Below are positions 48,693-55,112 of a stretch of 64,000 bases of DNA, in pieces. The position numbers and the translations under genes are program-made. This DNA is from Plantactinospora alkalitolerans (lineage in GTDB: Bacteria; Actinomycetota; Actinomycetes; Mycobacteriales; Micromonosporaceae). The notes under the pieces were generated by a model. That model had not been told where the DNA came from. It ran no database searches and saw nothing but the letters and a program-made list of their open reading frames with translations. The stretch is from contig NZ_JADPUN010000422.1 of the NCBI RefSeq assembly GCF_015690345.1, forward strand, positions 1 through 64,000, written 5' to 3'. Position 1 is the first letter of the stretch. Every line of letters begins with the position of its first letter.

Positions 48693-49082
48693 ATGCCTTG
48701 GATCTCAGCGAATGTGCATACCTTCGGATACGGCCACGGACCGGCGCCTTCGGCGCCGATCACGCTCGACGTCCGAACACTGCTCCGTAACCCACACGCA
48801 GACCCGGCGATGCGGAACCTGACCGGCCGCGACCCGGCTGTCCGGGAACACGTACTGAACACGCCCAACGCGCGGGAGTTGGTCAACGCTACCGCCGAGC
48901 GCGTCCGGTACCTCCTGACCGACGGCAACCACCCTCGCGGAATTCTGGTGCGTGTCGCTGTCGGATGCGCCGGAGGTCGGCACCGGGCGCCGGTGCTGGG
49001 TGAGGCGATCGCCGCCGAGCTGGAAAGGATGGGGATCGGCGTCGAGGTGTTCCACCGCGACATCGACAAGCCGGTGCTCTAA
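48693..49082 (+). CDS. RapZ C-terminal-domain-like protein
   Basis: 129 aa. NLTGRDPAVREHVLNTPNARELV followed by VRVAVGCAGGRHRAPVLGEAIAAELERMGIGVEVFHRDI matches the C-terminal half of RapZ, including the GCxGGRHR loop. In E. coli that half binds small RNA and delivers it to RNase E. The kinase-like N-terminal half is absent. Found as single-domain copies in actinobacterial elements. An RNA-linked role fits the array but is inferred. Confidence 0.7.
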   Translation: MPWISANVHTFGYGHGPAPSAPITLDVRTLLRNPHADPAMRNLTGRDPAVREHVLNTPNARELVNATAERVRYLLTDGNHPRGILVRVAVGCAGGRHRAPVLGEAIAAELERMGIGVEVFHRDIDKPVL

Positions 49083-49117
49083 CAATTTCGAAGCCGGCTC
49101 GGAAGGGTCGGCGAATG

Positions 49118-49190
49118 CCGGTGTAGCTCAGATGGCCAGAGCGCTCGCCTTGTAAGCGGGATGCCGCCGGTTCGACCCCGGCCACCGGCT
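49118..49190 (+). tRNA. tRNA-Thr(TGT)
   Basis: Acceptor GCCGGTG/CACCGGC, loop CTTGTAA. Confidence 0.88.
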
Positions 49191-49194
49191 CAAT

Positions 49195-49266
49195 GCCAAC
49201 GCAGCACGACTGGTGGTGCATTCGCCTCGTAAGCGAAAGGAGGCCGTTCGAGTCGGCCCGTTGGCT
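49195..49266 (+). tRNA. tRNA-Thr(CGT)
   Basis: Acceptor GCCAACG/CGTTGGC, loop CTCGTAA. Confidence 0.85.
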
Positions 49267-49270
49267 CTCT

Positions 49271-49339
49271 GGGCGACGCGCAGGTGCGCAGCACTGCCTT
49301 GCAAGCAGCGCCCGCTCGGTTCGATACCGAGGTCGTCCA
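49271..49339 (+). tRNA. tRNA-Ala(TGC)
   Basis: Acceptor GGGCGAC/GTCGTCC, loop CTTGCAA. Short D region. Confidence 0.78.
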
Positions 49340-49372
49340 CAGGATGGTAGGTAGGTACTGGACGGAGTCCAT

Positions 49373-49445
49373 GCCCGGGTAGCCCAACGGTAGAGGCGCG
49401 GCGCTCAGACCGTCGTTGTTGGAGGTTCGACTCCTCTCCCGGGCA
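49373..49445 (+). tRNA. tRNA with Leu anticodon CAG and short variable loop
   Basis: Acceptor GCCCGGG/CCCGGGC, anticodon arm CGGCG-CTCAGAC-CGTCG, A73, class I body. Confidence 0.74.
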
Positions 49446-49456
49446 CGCAACATCAT

Positions 49457-49532
49457 GGTGGCGTCGCCCAGTCAGGTCCAGGGCGCTTCCCTGTCAAGGA
49501 AGAGGGCGCGGGTTCGAATCCCGCCGTCACCG
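49457..49532 (+). tRNA. tRNA-Asp(GTC)
   Basis: Acceptor GGTGGCG/CGTCACC, anticodon arm CTTCC-CTGTCAA-GGAAG. Confidence 0.85.
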
Positions 49533-49536
49533 CAAT

Positions 49537-49620
49537 GGAGGGTTGGCCGAGCGGTCCAAGGCGACGGGTTGCTACCCCGAGCAGGTAACACTGCCGCCGG
49601 TTCGAATCCGGCACTCTCCG
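49537..49620 (+). tRNA. tRNA-Ser(GCT)
   Basis: Class II with long variable arm. Acceptor GGAGGGT/ACTCTCC, loop TTGCTAC. Confidence 0.85.
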
Positions 49621-49624
49621 CCAT

Positions 49625-49698
49625 GTCGTCGTAGCTCAGTCGGTCAGAGCGCGGAGCTGATAACTCCGAGGCCGGAGGTTCGACCCCTCCCGACGACA
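49625..49698 (+). tRNA. tRNA-Ile(GAT)
   Basis: Acceptor GTCGTCG/CGACGAC, anticodon arm CGGAG-CTGATAA-CTCCG. Confidence 0.9.
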
Positions 49699-49702
49699 CC
49701 AT

Positions 49703-49775
49703 GCCCCTGTAGCTCAGTGGATAGAGCACCGCACTACGGATGCGGGAGTCGGACGTTCGAATCGTCTCAGGGGCA
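49703..49775 (+). tRNA. tRNA-Arg(ACG)
   Basis: Acceptor GCCCCTG/CAGGGGC, loop CTACGGA. Confidence 0.9.
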
Positions 49776-49780
49776 CGCAA

Positions 49781-49854
49781 CGGGGTGTGGCGCAGCTTGG
49801 TAGCGCGCCGCGTTCGGGACGCGGAGGCCGTCGGTTCGAATCCGGCCACCCCGA
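49781..49854 (+). tRNA. tRNA-Pro(CGG)
   Basis: Acceptor CGGGGTG/CACCCCG, anticodon arm CCGCG-TTCGGGA-CGCGG. Confidence 0.9.
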
Positions 49855-49858
49855 CTTT

Positions 49859-49942
49859 GGTGAGGCCACCCGATTGGCGACGGGCGCTGTCTTGAAAACA
49901 GTTTGACCGAAAGGTTTGCGGGTTCGACTCCCTCCCTCACCG
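49859..49942 (+). tRNA. tRNA-Ser(TGA)
   Basis: Class II with a GACC-GAAA-GGTT variable arm. Acceptor GGTGAGG/CCTCACC, loop CTTGAAA. Confidence 0.85.
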
Positions 49943-49946
49943 CCTT

Positions 49947-50019
49947 GCGCCGTTAGCTCAGTTGGCAGAGCTTCCGACTCTTAATCGGAATGTCGCAGGT
50001 TCGATTCCTGCACGGCGTA
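49947..50019 (+). tRNA. tRNA-Lys(CTT)
   Basis: Acceptor GCGCCGT/ACGGCGT, anticodon arm TCCGA-CTCTTAA-TCGGA. Confidence 0.9.
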
Positions 50020-50023
50020 CCAT

Positions 50024-50095
50024 GCGGCGCGTGCGCTGGATGCGCTTCTCGGCCTCCGAAGCCGAGTGTGCCAGGTTCGACTCCTGGGCGTCGCA
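50024..50095 (+). tRNA. tRNA-Arg(CCG)
   Basis: Acceptor GCGGCGC/GCGTCGC, loop CTCCGAA. Confidence 0.85.
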
Positions 50096-50100
50096 CTCAT

Positions 50101-50112
50101 GCCCCGCTAGCT
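50101..50112 (+). repeat. Orphan tRNA 5' end, direct repeat of tRNA-Arg(CCT) start
   Basis: GCCCCGCTAGCT is identical to the first 12 bases of tRNA-Arg(CCT) at 50819. The rest of a tRNA does not follow; the nuclease gene does. Confidence 0.65.
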
Positions 50113-50119
50113 TGGTAAA

Positions 50120-50761
50120 GTGTCGGAGGCGGGCGGTATTGTAGAAGACGTGCCTAATCGTCGAACCTACTCTGACGGGCAGCTGGCCGAGGCGATCCGC
50201 GGGTCAAAGAACTGGGCCGGCGTCCTGAAGTGTCTCGGGAAGCAGCGAAACTACAGCACGACCCATATTCGGAGGGTTGCAGAGAGGTTGGGTCTCGATA
50301 TAGCGCACCTGAGCCACAGTGTCTTACCCGTGGTTGCGCCCCCACATGAATTTAAGCGAGCGCCGCATCTTACGCACCGCGCAGGAAGTAGCTTTGCTGC
50401 CGCCTGGTTCATGGAGCGCGGGTACACCGTCTCGGTGCCTCTGGAGTCGGTGCCGTATGACCTCGTCACGGAGTCGGACGGAGGGCTTCGGCGCATTCAG
50501 GTGAAAACGACGCGGTCGCGGGAGACGCAGACTGGGCGATACCGGGTTCACCTGCATCGGTGCATATACGACGCCAGCGGCGTACGCAATGCACACGGTC
50601 AGATGCGCCAGGTGTCCTATACCTCCGGGGAGGTGGACTACTTCTTCATCTTGACGGCGTCGCGTCACGTGTATCTGATTCCGCTGTCAGTCATTGCCGA
50701 GAAAAAATACATTGTGCTGGATACAAAGTATTCGGGATTTCTTCAGGATGGCCCACCGTAG
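50120..50761 (+). CDS. PD-(D/E)XK homing-type endonuclease in the tRNA array
   Basis: 213 aa. Residues 15-65 (YSDGQLAEAIRGSKNWAGVLKCLGK...IRRVAERLGLDIAHLSH) are the DNA-binding lead found on many homing nucleases. Residues 90-135 read FMERGYTVSVPLESVPYDLVTESDGGLRRIQVKTTRS, the PD-(D/E)XK core with D and QVK. I-Ssp6803I, a homing enzyme of a tRNA intron, has this fold. The DNA is less GC-rich than its surroundings. It is flanked by copies of a tRNA-Arg 5' end. Confidence 0.75.
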   Translation: MSEAGGIVEDVPNRRTYSDGQLAEAIRGSKNWAGVLKCLGKQRNYSTTHIRRVAERLGLDIAHLSHSVLPVVAPPHEFKRAPHLTHRAGSSFAAAWFMERGYTVSVPLESVPYDLVTESDGGLRRIQVKTTRSRETQTGRYRVHLHRCIYDASGVRNAHGQMRQVSYTSGEVDYFFILTASRHVYLIPLSVIAEKKYIVLDTKYSGFLQDGPP

Positions 50762-50818
50762 CTCGGCTGACTGCAAGCGCGGGGTAGGGCCTCCAAACCA
50801 GGGTATCGCGTACTTTCC
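50762..50818 (+). other. tRNA remnant after the nuclease gene
   Basis: GTAGCTC at 50759 begins a D-arm-like piece and CCTCCAAACCAGG at about 50790 resembles an anticodon arm, but no T arm or acceptor is left. Confidence 0.35.
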
Positions 50819-50891
50819 GCCCCGCTAGCTCAGGGGATAGAGCAACCGCTTCCTAAGCGGCAGGTCGCAGGTTCAAATCCTGCGCGGGGCA
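50819..50891 (+). tRNA. tRNA-Arg(CCT)
   Basis: Acceptor GCCCCGC/GCGGGGC, loop TTCCTAA. Confidence 0.9.
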
Positions 50892-50898
50892 TTTACTT

Positions 50899-50972
50899 GG
50901 GTCGTTAGCTCAATGGCGTAGAGCAGTGGACTTTTACTCCACGGGTTCTCGGTTCGAGTCCGAGGCGACCCA
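50899..50972 (+). tRNA. tRNA-Lys(TTT)
   Basis: Acceptor GGGTCGT/GCGACCC, anticodon arm GTGGA-CTTTTAC-TCCAC. Confidence 0.9.
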
Positions 50973-50974
50973 CT

Positions 50975-51046
50975 TGCGGGATGGCGCAGTGGTAGCGCGG
51001 CGGCCTCATAAGCCGCAGGCCCCGGGTTCGACTCCCGGTCCCGCCC
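50975..51046 (+). tRNA. tRNA with CAT anticodon (Met or Ile2)
   Basis: Anticodon arm GCGGC-CTCATAA-GCCGC. The outermost acceptor pair is T-C, unpaired, as in initiators, but the GGG/CCC anticodon stem of initiators is absent. The convergent regulator gene ends inside it. Confidence 0.8.
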
Positions 51047-51887
51047 CCACGTACAACTCCGCGCGCAGGCGCTCTATGACCGGCCGGGCGTCGACTGCGG
51101 TACCGAGCAGCCAACCGAACGCTCGACGGTATCCGCCAACGACCGCTTCCTGGATCTCGTCGACACCGCCGGGCTCGTCGACGAATGCCAGGTCGGTGTC
51201 GCTGGTCGACAGGGTCAGCATGGTGAACGGCACGTCCAGGCCGGGGTACGGCCCGACCGGCAGCGAGACGATCCGGGCGCGTGGGTGCTCGGCCACCTCC
51301 AGTAGGTGGGTGAGTTGTTTCCGATGGACGTCGGGTCCGCCGATCGGTCGGGCCAACGCGGTCTCGTCGACGACGAACGCCAGCTCCGCCGCCGCCAGCG
51401 TGAAGATCCGCCACTGCCGTTCGGCGAGCAGATCCAGGTATCCGTCGCGGTATTTGCGGCGCAGGCGCGGGACGCCGGCTTCGGCGAGCGTCGCCGCGTA
51501 CGCGGAGGTCTGGAGCAGCGGTGGGATGACCAGTGGGTGGTGCTGGTGGATCTGGCGCGCCTCACTCTCGTAGTCGGCGTACCGCAGCAGGCCGGCTGGC
51601 GCCCGGTCGTGGTACCTGCCCGTCCAGCTGCGTTGCCGGGCCTGGCGGCCAAGCAGCAGTAGCTCCCCGCGCTCGGCGCTGCCGGTGACGCCATACAGGT
51701 CGAGTAGGACACGTAGGTCGCCCGGAGAAACGGTGACGGCCCCGGACTCGATCCGGACGAGCTTGGACACGGATGCCTCCAGCTCCTTGGCAACCGCGTC
51801 GAGCGGCATCGCGGCCCGCAGTCGGGCTTGACGCAGCGCGGTACGCAGGCGACGGCGGCTGGTGATCGGTCCGGTCGGGGTGGTCAC
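51006..51887 (-). CDS. DUF5753 helix-turn-helix regulator inside the tRNA array
   Basis: 293 aa from GTG 51887, just clear of the divergent tRNA-Val start. Residues 8-60 are the Xre domain (ALRQARLRAAMPLDAVAKELEASVSKLVRIESG). The rest is DUF5753 (LLRYADYESEARQIHQHHPLVIPPLLQTSAY, DETALARPIGG). No DUF397 partner is adjacent. The last 15 residues (from GAGPGVEP) are antisense to the CAT tRNA, so the native C-terminus looks replaced. Confidence 0.85.
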   Translation of the reverse strand: MTTPTGPITSRRRLRTALRQARLRAAMPLDAVAKELEASVSKLVRIESGAVTVSPGDLRVLLDLYGVTGSAERGELLLLGRQARQRSWTGRYHDRAPAGLLRYADYESEARQIHQHHPLVIPPLLQTSAYAATLAEAGVPRLRRKYRDGYLDLLAERQWRIFTLAAAELAFVVDETALARPIGGPDVHRKQLTHLLEVAEHPRARIVSLPVGPYPGLDVPFTMLTLSTSDTDLAFVDEPGGVDEIQEAVVGGYRRAFGWLLGTAVDARPVIERLRAELYVGAGPGVEPGACGL

Positions 51888-51902
51888 GAACGGACAGTAC
51901 TT

Positions 51903-51978
51903 GTTCCGGTAGCTCAGTCTGGTCCAGAGCGCCGCCTCGACACGGCGGAGGCCGCTGGTTCGAATCCAGCTCGGAACA
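51903..51978 (+). tRNA. tRNA-Val(GAC) with C33
   Basis: Acceptor GTTCCGG/TCGGAAC, anticodon arm CCGCC-TCGACAC-GGCGG. Position 33 is C. Confidence 0.75.
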
Positions 51979-51983
51979 CGCAT

Positions 51984-52058
51984 GGCGCGGTGGACGAATG
52001 GGAGAGTCGCCTGCCTTTCAAGCAGGACATGTTGCGGGTTCGAATCCCGTCCGCGCTG
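51984..52058 (+). tRNA. tRNA-Glu(TTC)
   Basis: Acceptor GGCGCGG/CCGCGCT, anticodon arm CCTGC-CTTTCAA-GCAGG. Confidence 0.85.
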
Positions 52059-52063
52059 CTCGA

Positions 52064-52150
52064 TCTGGCGTAAACCGTAATTTGGTAGCGGTCCGGGCTG
52101 TTAACCCGGCGGGCGAAAGTCCTCTACAGGTTCGAGTCCTGTCGCCAGAG
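52064..52150 (+). tRNA. tRNA with Asn anticodon GTT and long class II variable arm
   Basis: Acceptor TCTGGCG/CGCCAGA, anticodon arm CCGGG-CTGTTAA-CCCGG. The variable region holds GGGC-GAAA-GTCC, a stem with a tetraloop, making an 87-nt tRNA. Normal tRNA-Asn is class I. Confidence 0.8.
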
Positions 52151-52153
52151 CGA

Positions 52154-52229
52154 TGCCCGTATAGCTCAGCTGGCAGAGCGCCGCTTTCACACGGCGGAGG
52201 TTTCGAGGGTTCAAGTCCCTCTGCGGGTA
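52154..52229 (+). tRNA. tRNA-Val(CAC)
   Basis: Acceptor GCCCGTA/TGCGGGT, anticodon arm CCGCT-TTCACAC-GGCGG. Confidence 0.85.
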
Positions 52230-52249
52230 CTGGCCGAAAGGCCGAGGTT

Positions 52250-52320
52250 GTGGCTGTAGCTCAACGGTAGAGCGCCAGGTTGTGGTCCTGGTGGTGCCGG
52301 TTCGATTCCGGTCAGTCACC
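52250..52320 (+). tRNA. tRNA-His(GTG)
   Basis: Acceptor GTGGCTG/CAGTCAC, C73, loop TTGTGGT. Confidence 0.88.
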
Positions 52321-52324
52321 CCAA

Positions 52325-52405
52325 GTGCGTCGTGGGCGGCAGGTCGCCCGGTGGTCTGTAAAACCATTGCCTTCGGCACGCCTGGTTCGAGTCCAGGGAC
52401 GCACA
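52325..52405 (+). tRNA. tRNA-Tyr(GTA)
   Basis: Acceptor GTGCGTC/GACGCAC, loop CTGTAAA, long variable arm with TGCC-TTCG-GCA as normal for bacterial tRNA-Tyr. Confidence 0.85.
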
Positions 52406-52409
52406 CCAT

Positions 52410-52482
52410 GCCCCCGTAGCTCAGCGGATAGAGCGCCAGGCTTCGAACCTGGATGTCGGCCGTTCGAACCGGTCCGGGAGTG
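52410..52482 (+). tRNA. tRNA-Arg(TCG)
   Basis: Anticodon arm CCAGG-CTTCGAA-CCTGG. Acceptor GCCCCCG/CGGGAGT with one C-A mismatch. Confidence 0.82.
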
Positions 52483-52486
52483 ATCG

Positions 52487-52906
52487 TTAAGGTATGCGCT
52501 TGTCGCGCTTGTCTTTCTGCTTGCGCTTCCCGTGACGATCGCCCACGCGTCTACTCACCCTGAATGCGGGCTTCGTCTCCGGGCGCCCATAAGTACCCAT
52601 AAGGTGGTATTTTCCGCATCGGCCGCAGGGATACGGCTCTACCATGGTGGCGCCCGGCATGCGGGCAATTCGTGCAGCCGACTTCTTCGCTTCCGAGAGA
52701 AGATCGAAGGCCCGCTTCTCGGGGTGCTTCCGGCAGACTTCAGCCGGAACGTACCAATTGCCGCAACGGGGGCACTGGTGCGAGTGGTGAAGTACCTCGC
52801 TTAGCTGCAGATCTCTCTTCGCTTGACTAATCAACCGCCGGGCTGCACCCTCCGCGTCTTCGAAGAGTGTCCGGCCGTCATGTCGGACGCATAGATCGAA
52901 GTTCAC
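52487..52906 (-). CDS. Zinc-ribbon protein in the array, 139 aa
   Basis: GTG 52906 has AGGAGG upstream. CPRCGNWYVPAEVC and CGRCGKYHL form two zinc knuckles around a helical part (KRAFDLLSEAKKSAARIARM), and the tail is very basic (RHGKRKQKDKRDKR). An RNA- or DNA-binding role is likely. It runs against the tRNA genes and is less GC-rich than they are. Confidence 0.65.
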   Translation of the reverse strand: MNFDLCVRHDGRTLFEDAEGAARRLISQAKRDLQLSEVLHHSHQCPRCGNWYVPAEVCRKHPEKRAFDLLSEAKKSAARIARMPGATMVEPYPCGRCGKYHLMGTYGRPETKPAFRVSRRVGDRHGKRKQKDKRDKRIP

Positions 52907-53014
52907 CCCTGCCTCCTGCGTTAGATCCAACGAGGCCCCGTCCTCGCCAAGGATACCGAAGGAGGCGCGACGTTCAGTTCGAGTCCCGGCTCGACGCCAT
53001 CCACCGTGGATCTT

Positions 53015-53086
53015 CGTGGGCGAGCGCTGGCTGCTCAGCTGGGAGTCATGTCCCCGGTCTGCCCGGTTCGACACCGGGGCTCACGA
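53015..53086 (+). tRNA. Degenerate tRNA with CAT in the loop
   Basis: Acceptor CGTGGGC/GCTCACG and T arm CCCGG-TTCGACA-CCGGG are good. The anticodon stem is only GGGA/TCCC around GTCATG, so function is doubtful. Confidence 0.5.
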
Positions 53087-53095
53087 CGTAGATGC

Positions 53096-53125
53096 TTGAC
53101 CGGAGTTGCCGCCGGGCGGTAACCT
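53096..53125 (+). promoter_or_regulatory. Promoter upstream of the Y-like RNA and TROVE gene, TTGACC-18-TAACCT
   Basis: TTGACC (53096-53101), 18 bp, TAACCT (53120-53125). Predicted start near 53132. Confidence 0.8.
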
Positions 53126-53131
53126 CGATCG

Positions 53132-53260
53132 AGCGAGCACGAAACGCGCTCGCGGTGGACGGTCCATCGCGGTAGCGTGTGAGACACCTCCGGTGCCCCG
53201 AGCAGTCTCTACACCTCCTTCTGGTTGAGAAATCGAGACCGCTCACTTTGACCACCGGGG
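53132..53260 (+). ncRNA. Candidate Y-like RNA next to Ro60
   Basis: The transcript would fold with CGGTGG (53153-53158) paired to CCACCG (53252-53257) as a closing stem. GAGCAGTCTC (53200-53209) pairs with GAGACCGCTC (53235-53244). The 3' strand CACTTTGACCACC closely resembles the Ro-binding 3' strand of Y RNAs (CACUUGACUAGCC in human Y3). The 5' strand, GGTGGACGGTCC, is a looser match. Known bacterial Y RNAs are encoded beside the Ro60 gene, as here. Confidence 0.45.
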
Positions 53261-53309
53261 GGACAACTTCACAAGCGGACCGGTCGGTGCCCAGACTGCG
53301 GCTACTCCA

Positions 53310-53383
53310 CTTAATCCGAGGGTTGCAGGTTCGAGTCCTGTCGCCGGCCTGGCCGGCGTAGCTCAATGGCAGAGCAATGGAAC
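53310..53383 (+). tRNA. Circularly permuted tRNA-Lys(CTT) candidate
   Basis: The 3' half (anticodon loop CTTAA, stem, T arm GCAGG-TTCGAGT-CCTGT, acceptor CGCCGGC, 53310-53348) comes first. CTG follows, then a 5' half (acceptor GCCGGCG, TA, D arm GCTC-AATGGCA-GAGC, 53352-53383). The acceptor strands pair 7 of 7. The joined anticodon stem has four pairs. A less good linear reading uses GTCGGTG at about 53283 as the 5' acceptor. Confidence 0.4.
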
Positions 53384-53469
53384 GCGAAACGCCGCCGTCA
53401 CCTCCGACCACCGACCGGTCCGCTTGTCGAAATGCTCCCCCCGGCTTATTCCCGAAGGGGTTGAGCTCG

Positions 53470-55047
53470 ATGTCCACGTTCAACAAGACGCGCGTCCGCC
53501 CGGCCGTGACCTCGCCCGTCCGCACCGAAGGCGCCGCGGTTGGTGCCGGAGGGCGCCCCGGTCATCTTCGTGATGCCGTTTCTGAGCTGTACCTGCTCGG
53601 CATTTCGCTGATGAACGTGCGGCAGAACAAGTTCCACGAGCAGGCGGACGCCCGACTGGATCGGTTCCGCGACCTGGTCGCGGCGGTGACGGTGAGCGAT
53701 CCGGCGTGGCTGGCCGGGTTCCTGCCGTGGCTTCGCCGTGAGGGAAACCTGCGCACGGCGCCACTGATCGGTGCCGCGGAGTTCGTAGCCGCCCGGCGCG
53801 GCCAGCCGGATCCGGCTGGCCAGGTTCCCGAGGTTGTCGACGGCGTCCTGCAGCGGGCGGACGAGCCTGGCGAGATCCTGGCCTACTACACGTCCCGTTA
53901 CGGCATGTCGCTGCCGAAGGGTTTGAAGAAGGGCGTCGCCCGGGCGGTTCTGCGGTTGTACGGAGAGTACGGCTGGGCGAAGTACGACCGGGTCGAGGCG
54001 GCGTTTCGATTCGCCCGGGTGTTGGACCTGGTTCACCCGGCGAGCTCCGACGAGACGCAGCGGACGCTGTTCGGCTACCTCCACGGCGAGATGCGCGGCC
54101 GGGCCGGGGAAATTCCGGCGGAGCTGGCGATGCTGCGGTCGCGTTCGGAGTTGACAGCCGTGCCGCTCGACGGGCGCCGCGCCGCACTGCTGGCGCCTGA
54201 CGGTACGGACCGCCTGCGGGCGGCCGGCATGACGTGGCGTGCGGTCGCCGGCTGGCTGCAGCGCCCGCTCGATGCTGACGTCTGGTCGCAGATCATTCCG
54301 ACGATGGGTTACCAGGCGCTGCTGACGAACCTGCGCAACTTCGACGACGCCGGCGTGTCCGACGAGGTGGCGGAACGCGTTGCGGCGCGGATCGCCGACC
54401 CGGAGAAGGTCGCCGGGTCTCGGCTGTTCCCGTTCCAGATCTTCGCCGCCTACAAGGCGCTGGAGTCGCTTCGGTGGGGACAGCCTTTGGAGAAGGCGTT
54501 GCAGGCGTCGCTGGCGAACGTGCCGTCGTTGCCAGGGCGGACGTTGGTCCTCGTCGACCAGTCGCCGTCGATGTTCCCCGGCTACTCCTTCTCGTCGAAG
54601 CAGGAGCGCGAGCACGTTGCCAACAACGACCTGGCGACACTGTTCGGAGGGGCGGTGGCCCTGCGAGCTGCGGACGCGACCCTGGTCGGCTACGGGGCGC
54701 AGTCGTATCGGGTGCCGTTCCGCCGGGGCGGGGCGCTGCTGCGGCTGATGGGCCAGTTCCACTCGGTGGACGGGACCGACACGTTCGGCGCGGCGGGGGA
54801 TCACTTCGCGGGCCACGACCGGGTGGTGATCGTGACCGACGAGCAGAACACGGCCCACAGGTATCGCTCGATCGACGAGGTCGTGCCGACGACCGTCCCG
54901 GTCTACACCTGGAACATCGCCGGATACCGGGTCGGCTCCACCGCGTCGGGATCCGGCACCAGGCACACCTTTGGTGGCCTGACCGACCAGGCGTTCCGAG
55001 CCGTTGGGTTGATCGAACAGGGTCGTTCGCAGAGCTGGCCCTGGTAG
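53470..55047 (+). CDS. TROVE-domain protein (Ro60 homologue, bacterial Rsr)
   Basis: 525 aa from ATG 53470. Residues 30-340 are the TROVE HEAT-repeat ring (DAVSELYLLGISLMNVRQNKF, GNLRTAPLIGAAEFV, MGYQALLTNLRNFDDAG). Residues 355-510 are the von Willebrand A-like domain, with an intact MIDAS DQSPS at about 362-366. Ro60 binds ends of misfolded RNA and Y RNA and works with exonucleases in RNA quality control. It is the last gene after the tRNA array, behind its own promoter. Confidence 0.92.
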   Translation: MSTFNKTRVRPAVTSPVRTEGAAVGAGGRPGHLRDAVSELYLLGISLMNVRQNKFHEQADARLDRFRDLVAAVTVSDPAWLAGFLPWLRREGNLRTAPLIGAAEFVAARRGQPDPAGQVPEVVDGVLQRADEPGEILAYYTSRYGMSLPKGLKKGVARAVLRLYGEYGWAKYDRVEAAFRFARVLDLVHPASSDETQRTLFGYLHGEMRGRAGEIPAELAMLRSRSELTAVPLDGRRAALLAPDGTDRLRAAGMTWRAVAGWLQRPLDADVWSQIIPTMGYQALLTNLRNFDDAGVSDEVAERVAARIADPEKVAGSRLFPFQIFAAYKALESLRWGQPLEKALQASLANVPSLPGRTLVLVDQSPSMFPGYSFSSKQEREHVANNDLATLFGGAVALRAADATLVGYGAQSYRVPFRRGGALLRLMGQFHSVDGTDTFGAAGDHFAGHDRVVIVTDEQNTAHRYRSIDEVVPTTVPVYTWNIAGYRVGSTASGSGTRHTFGGLTDQAFRAVGLIEQGRSQSWPW

Positions 55048-55065
55048 ACCTGGCCTGGGGAGGTC

Positions 55066-55099
55066 AAGCGGCGGTGAGCTTGTTGCTCACCGCCGCTTT
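55066..55099 (+). terminator. Terminator after the TROVE gene
   Basis: 14-bp stem AAGCGGCGGTGAGC/GCTCACCGCCGCTT with TTTC. It also serves the convergent graspetide operon. Confidence 0.85.
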
Positions 55100-55112
55100 C
55101 GCGTCCGCTTAC

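Noticed and set aside
46339-49849. Many minus-strand frames with Pro-Arg-Thr/Ser-Asn-Pro patterns
   Set aside because: These are the usual antisense translations of tRNA T arms and not proteins.
46328-53383. Suppressor tRNA (UCA, CUA or UUA anticodon) that could read the TGA at 6925
   Set aside because: No such loop was found in any recognisable tRNA. TGA, TTG and TCG loops are Ser, Gln and Arg types.
1-55000. Prophage
   Set aside because: No capsid, portal, tail, terminase or lysis genes were recognised; the FtsK/TraB-like ATPase and membrane proteins fit conjugation better.
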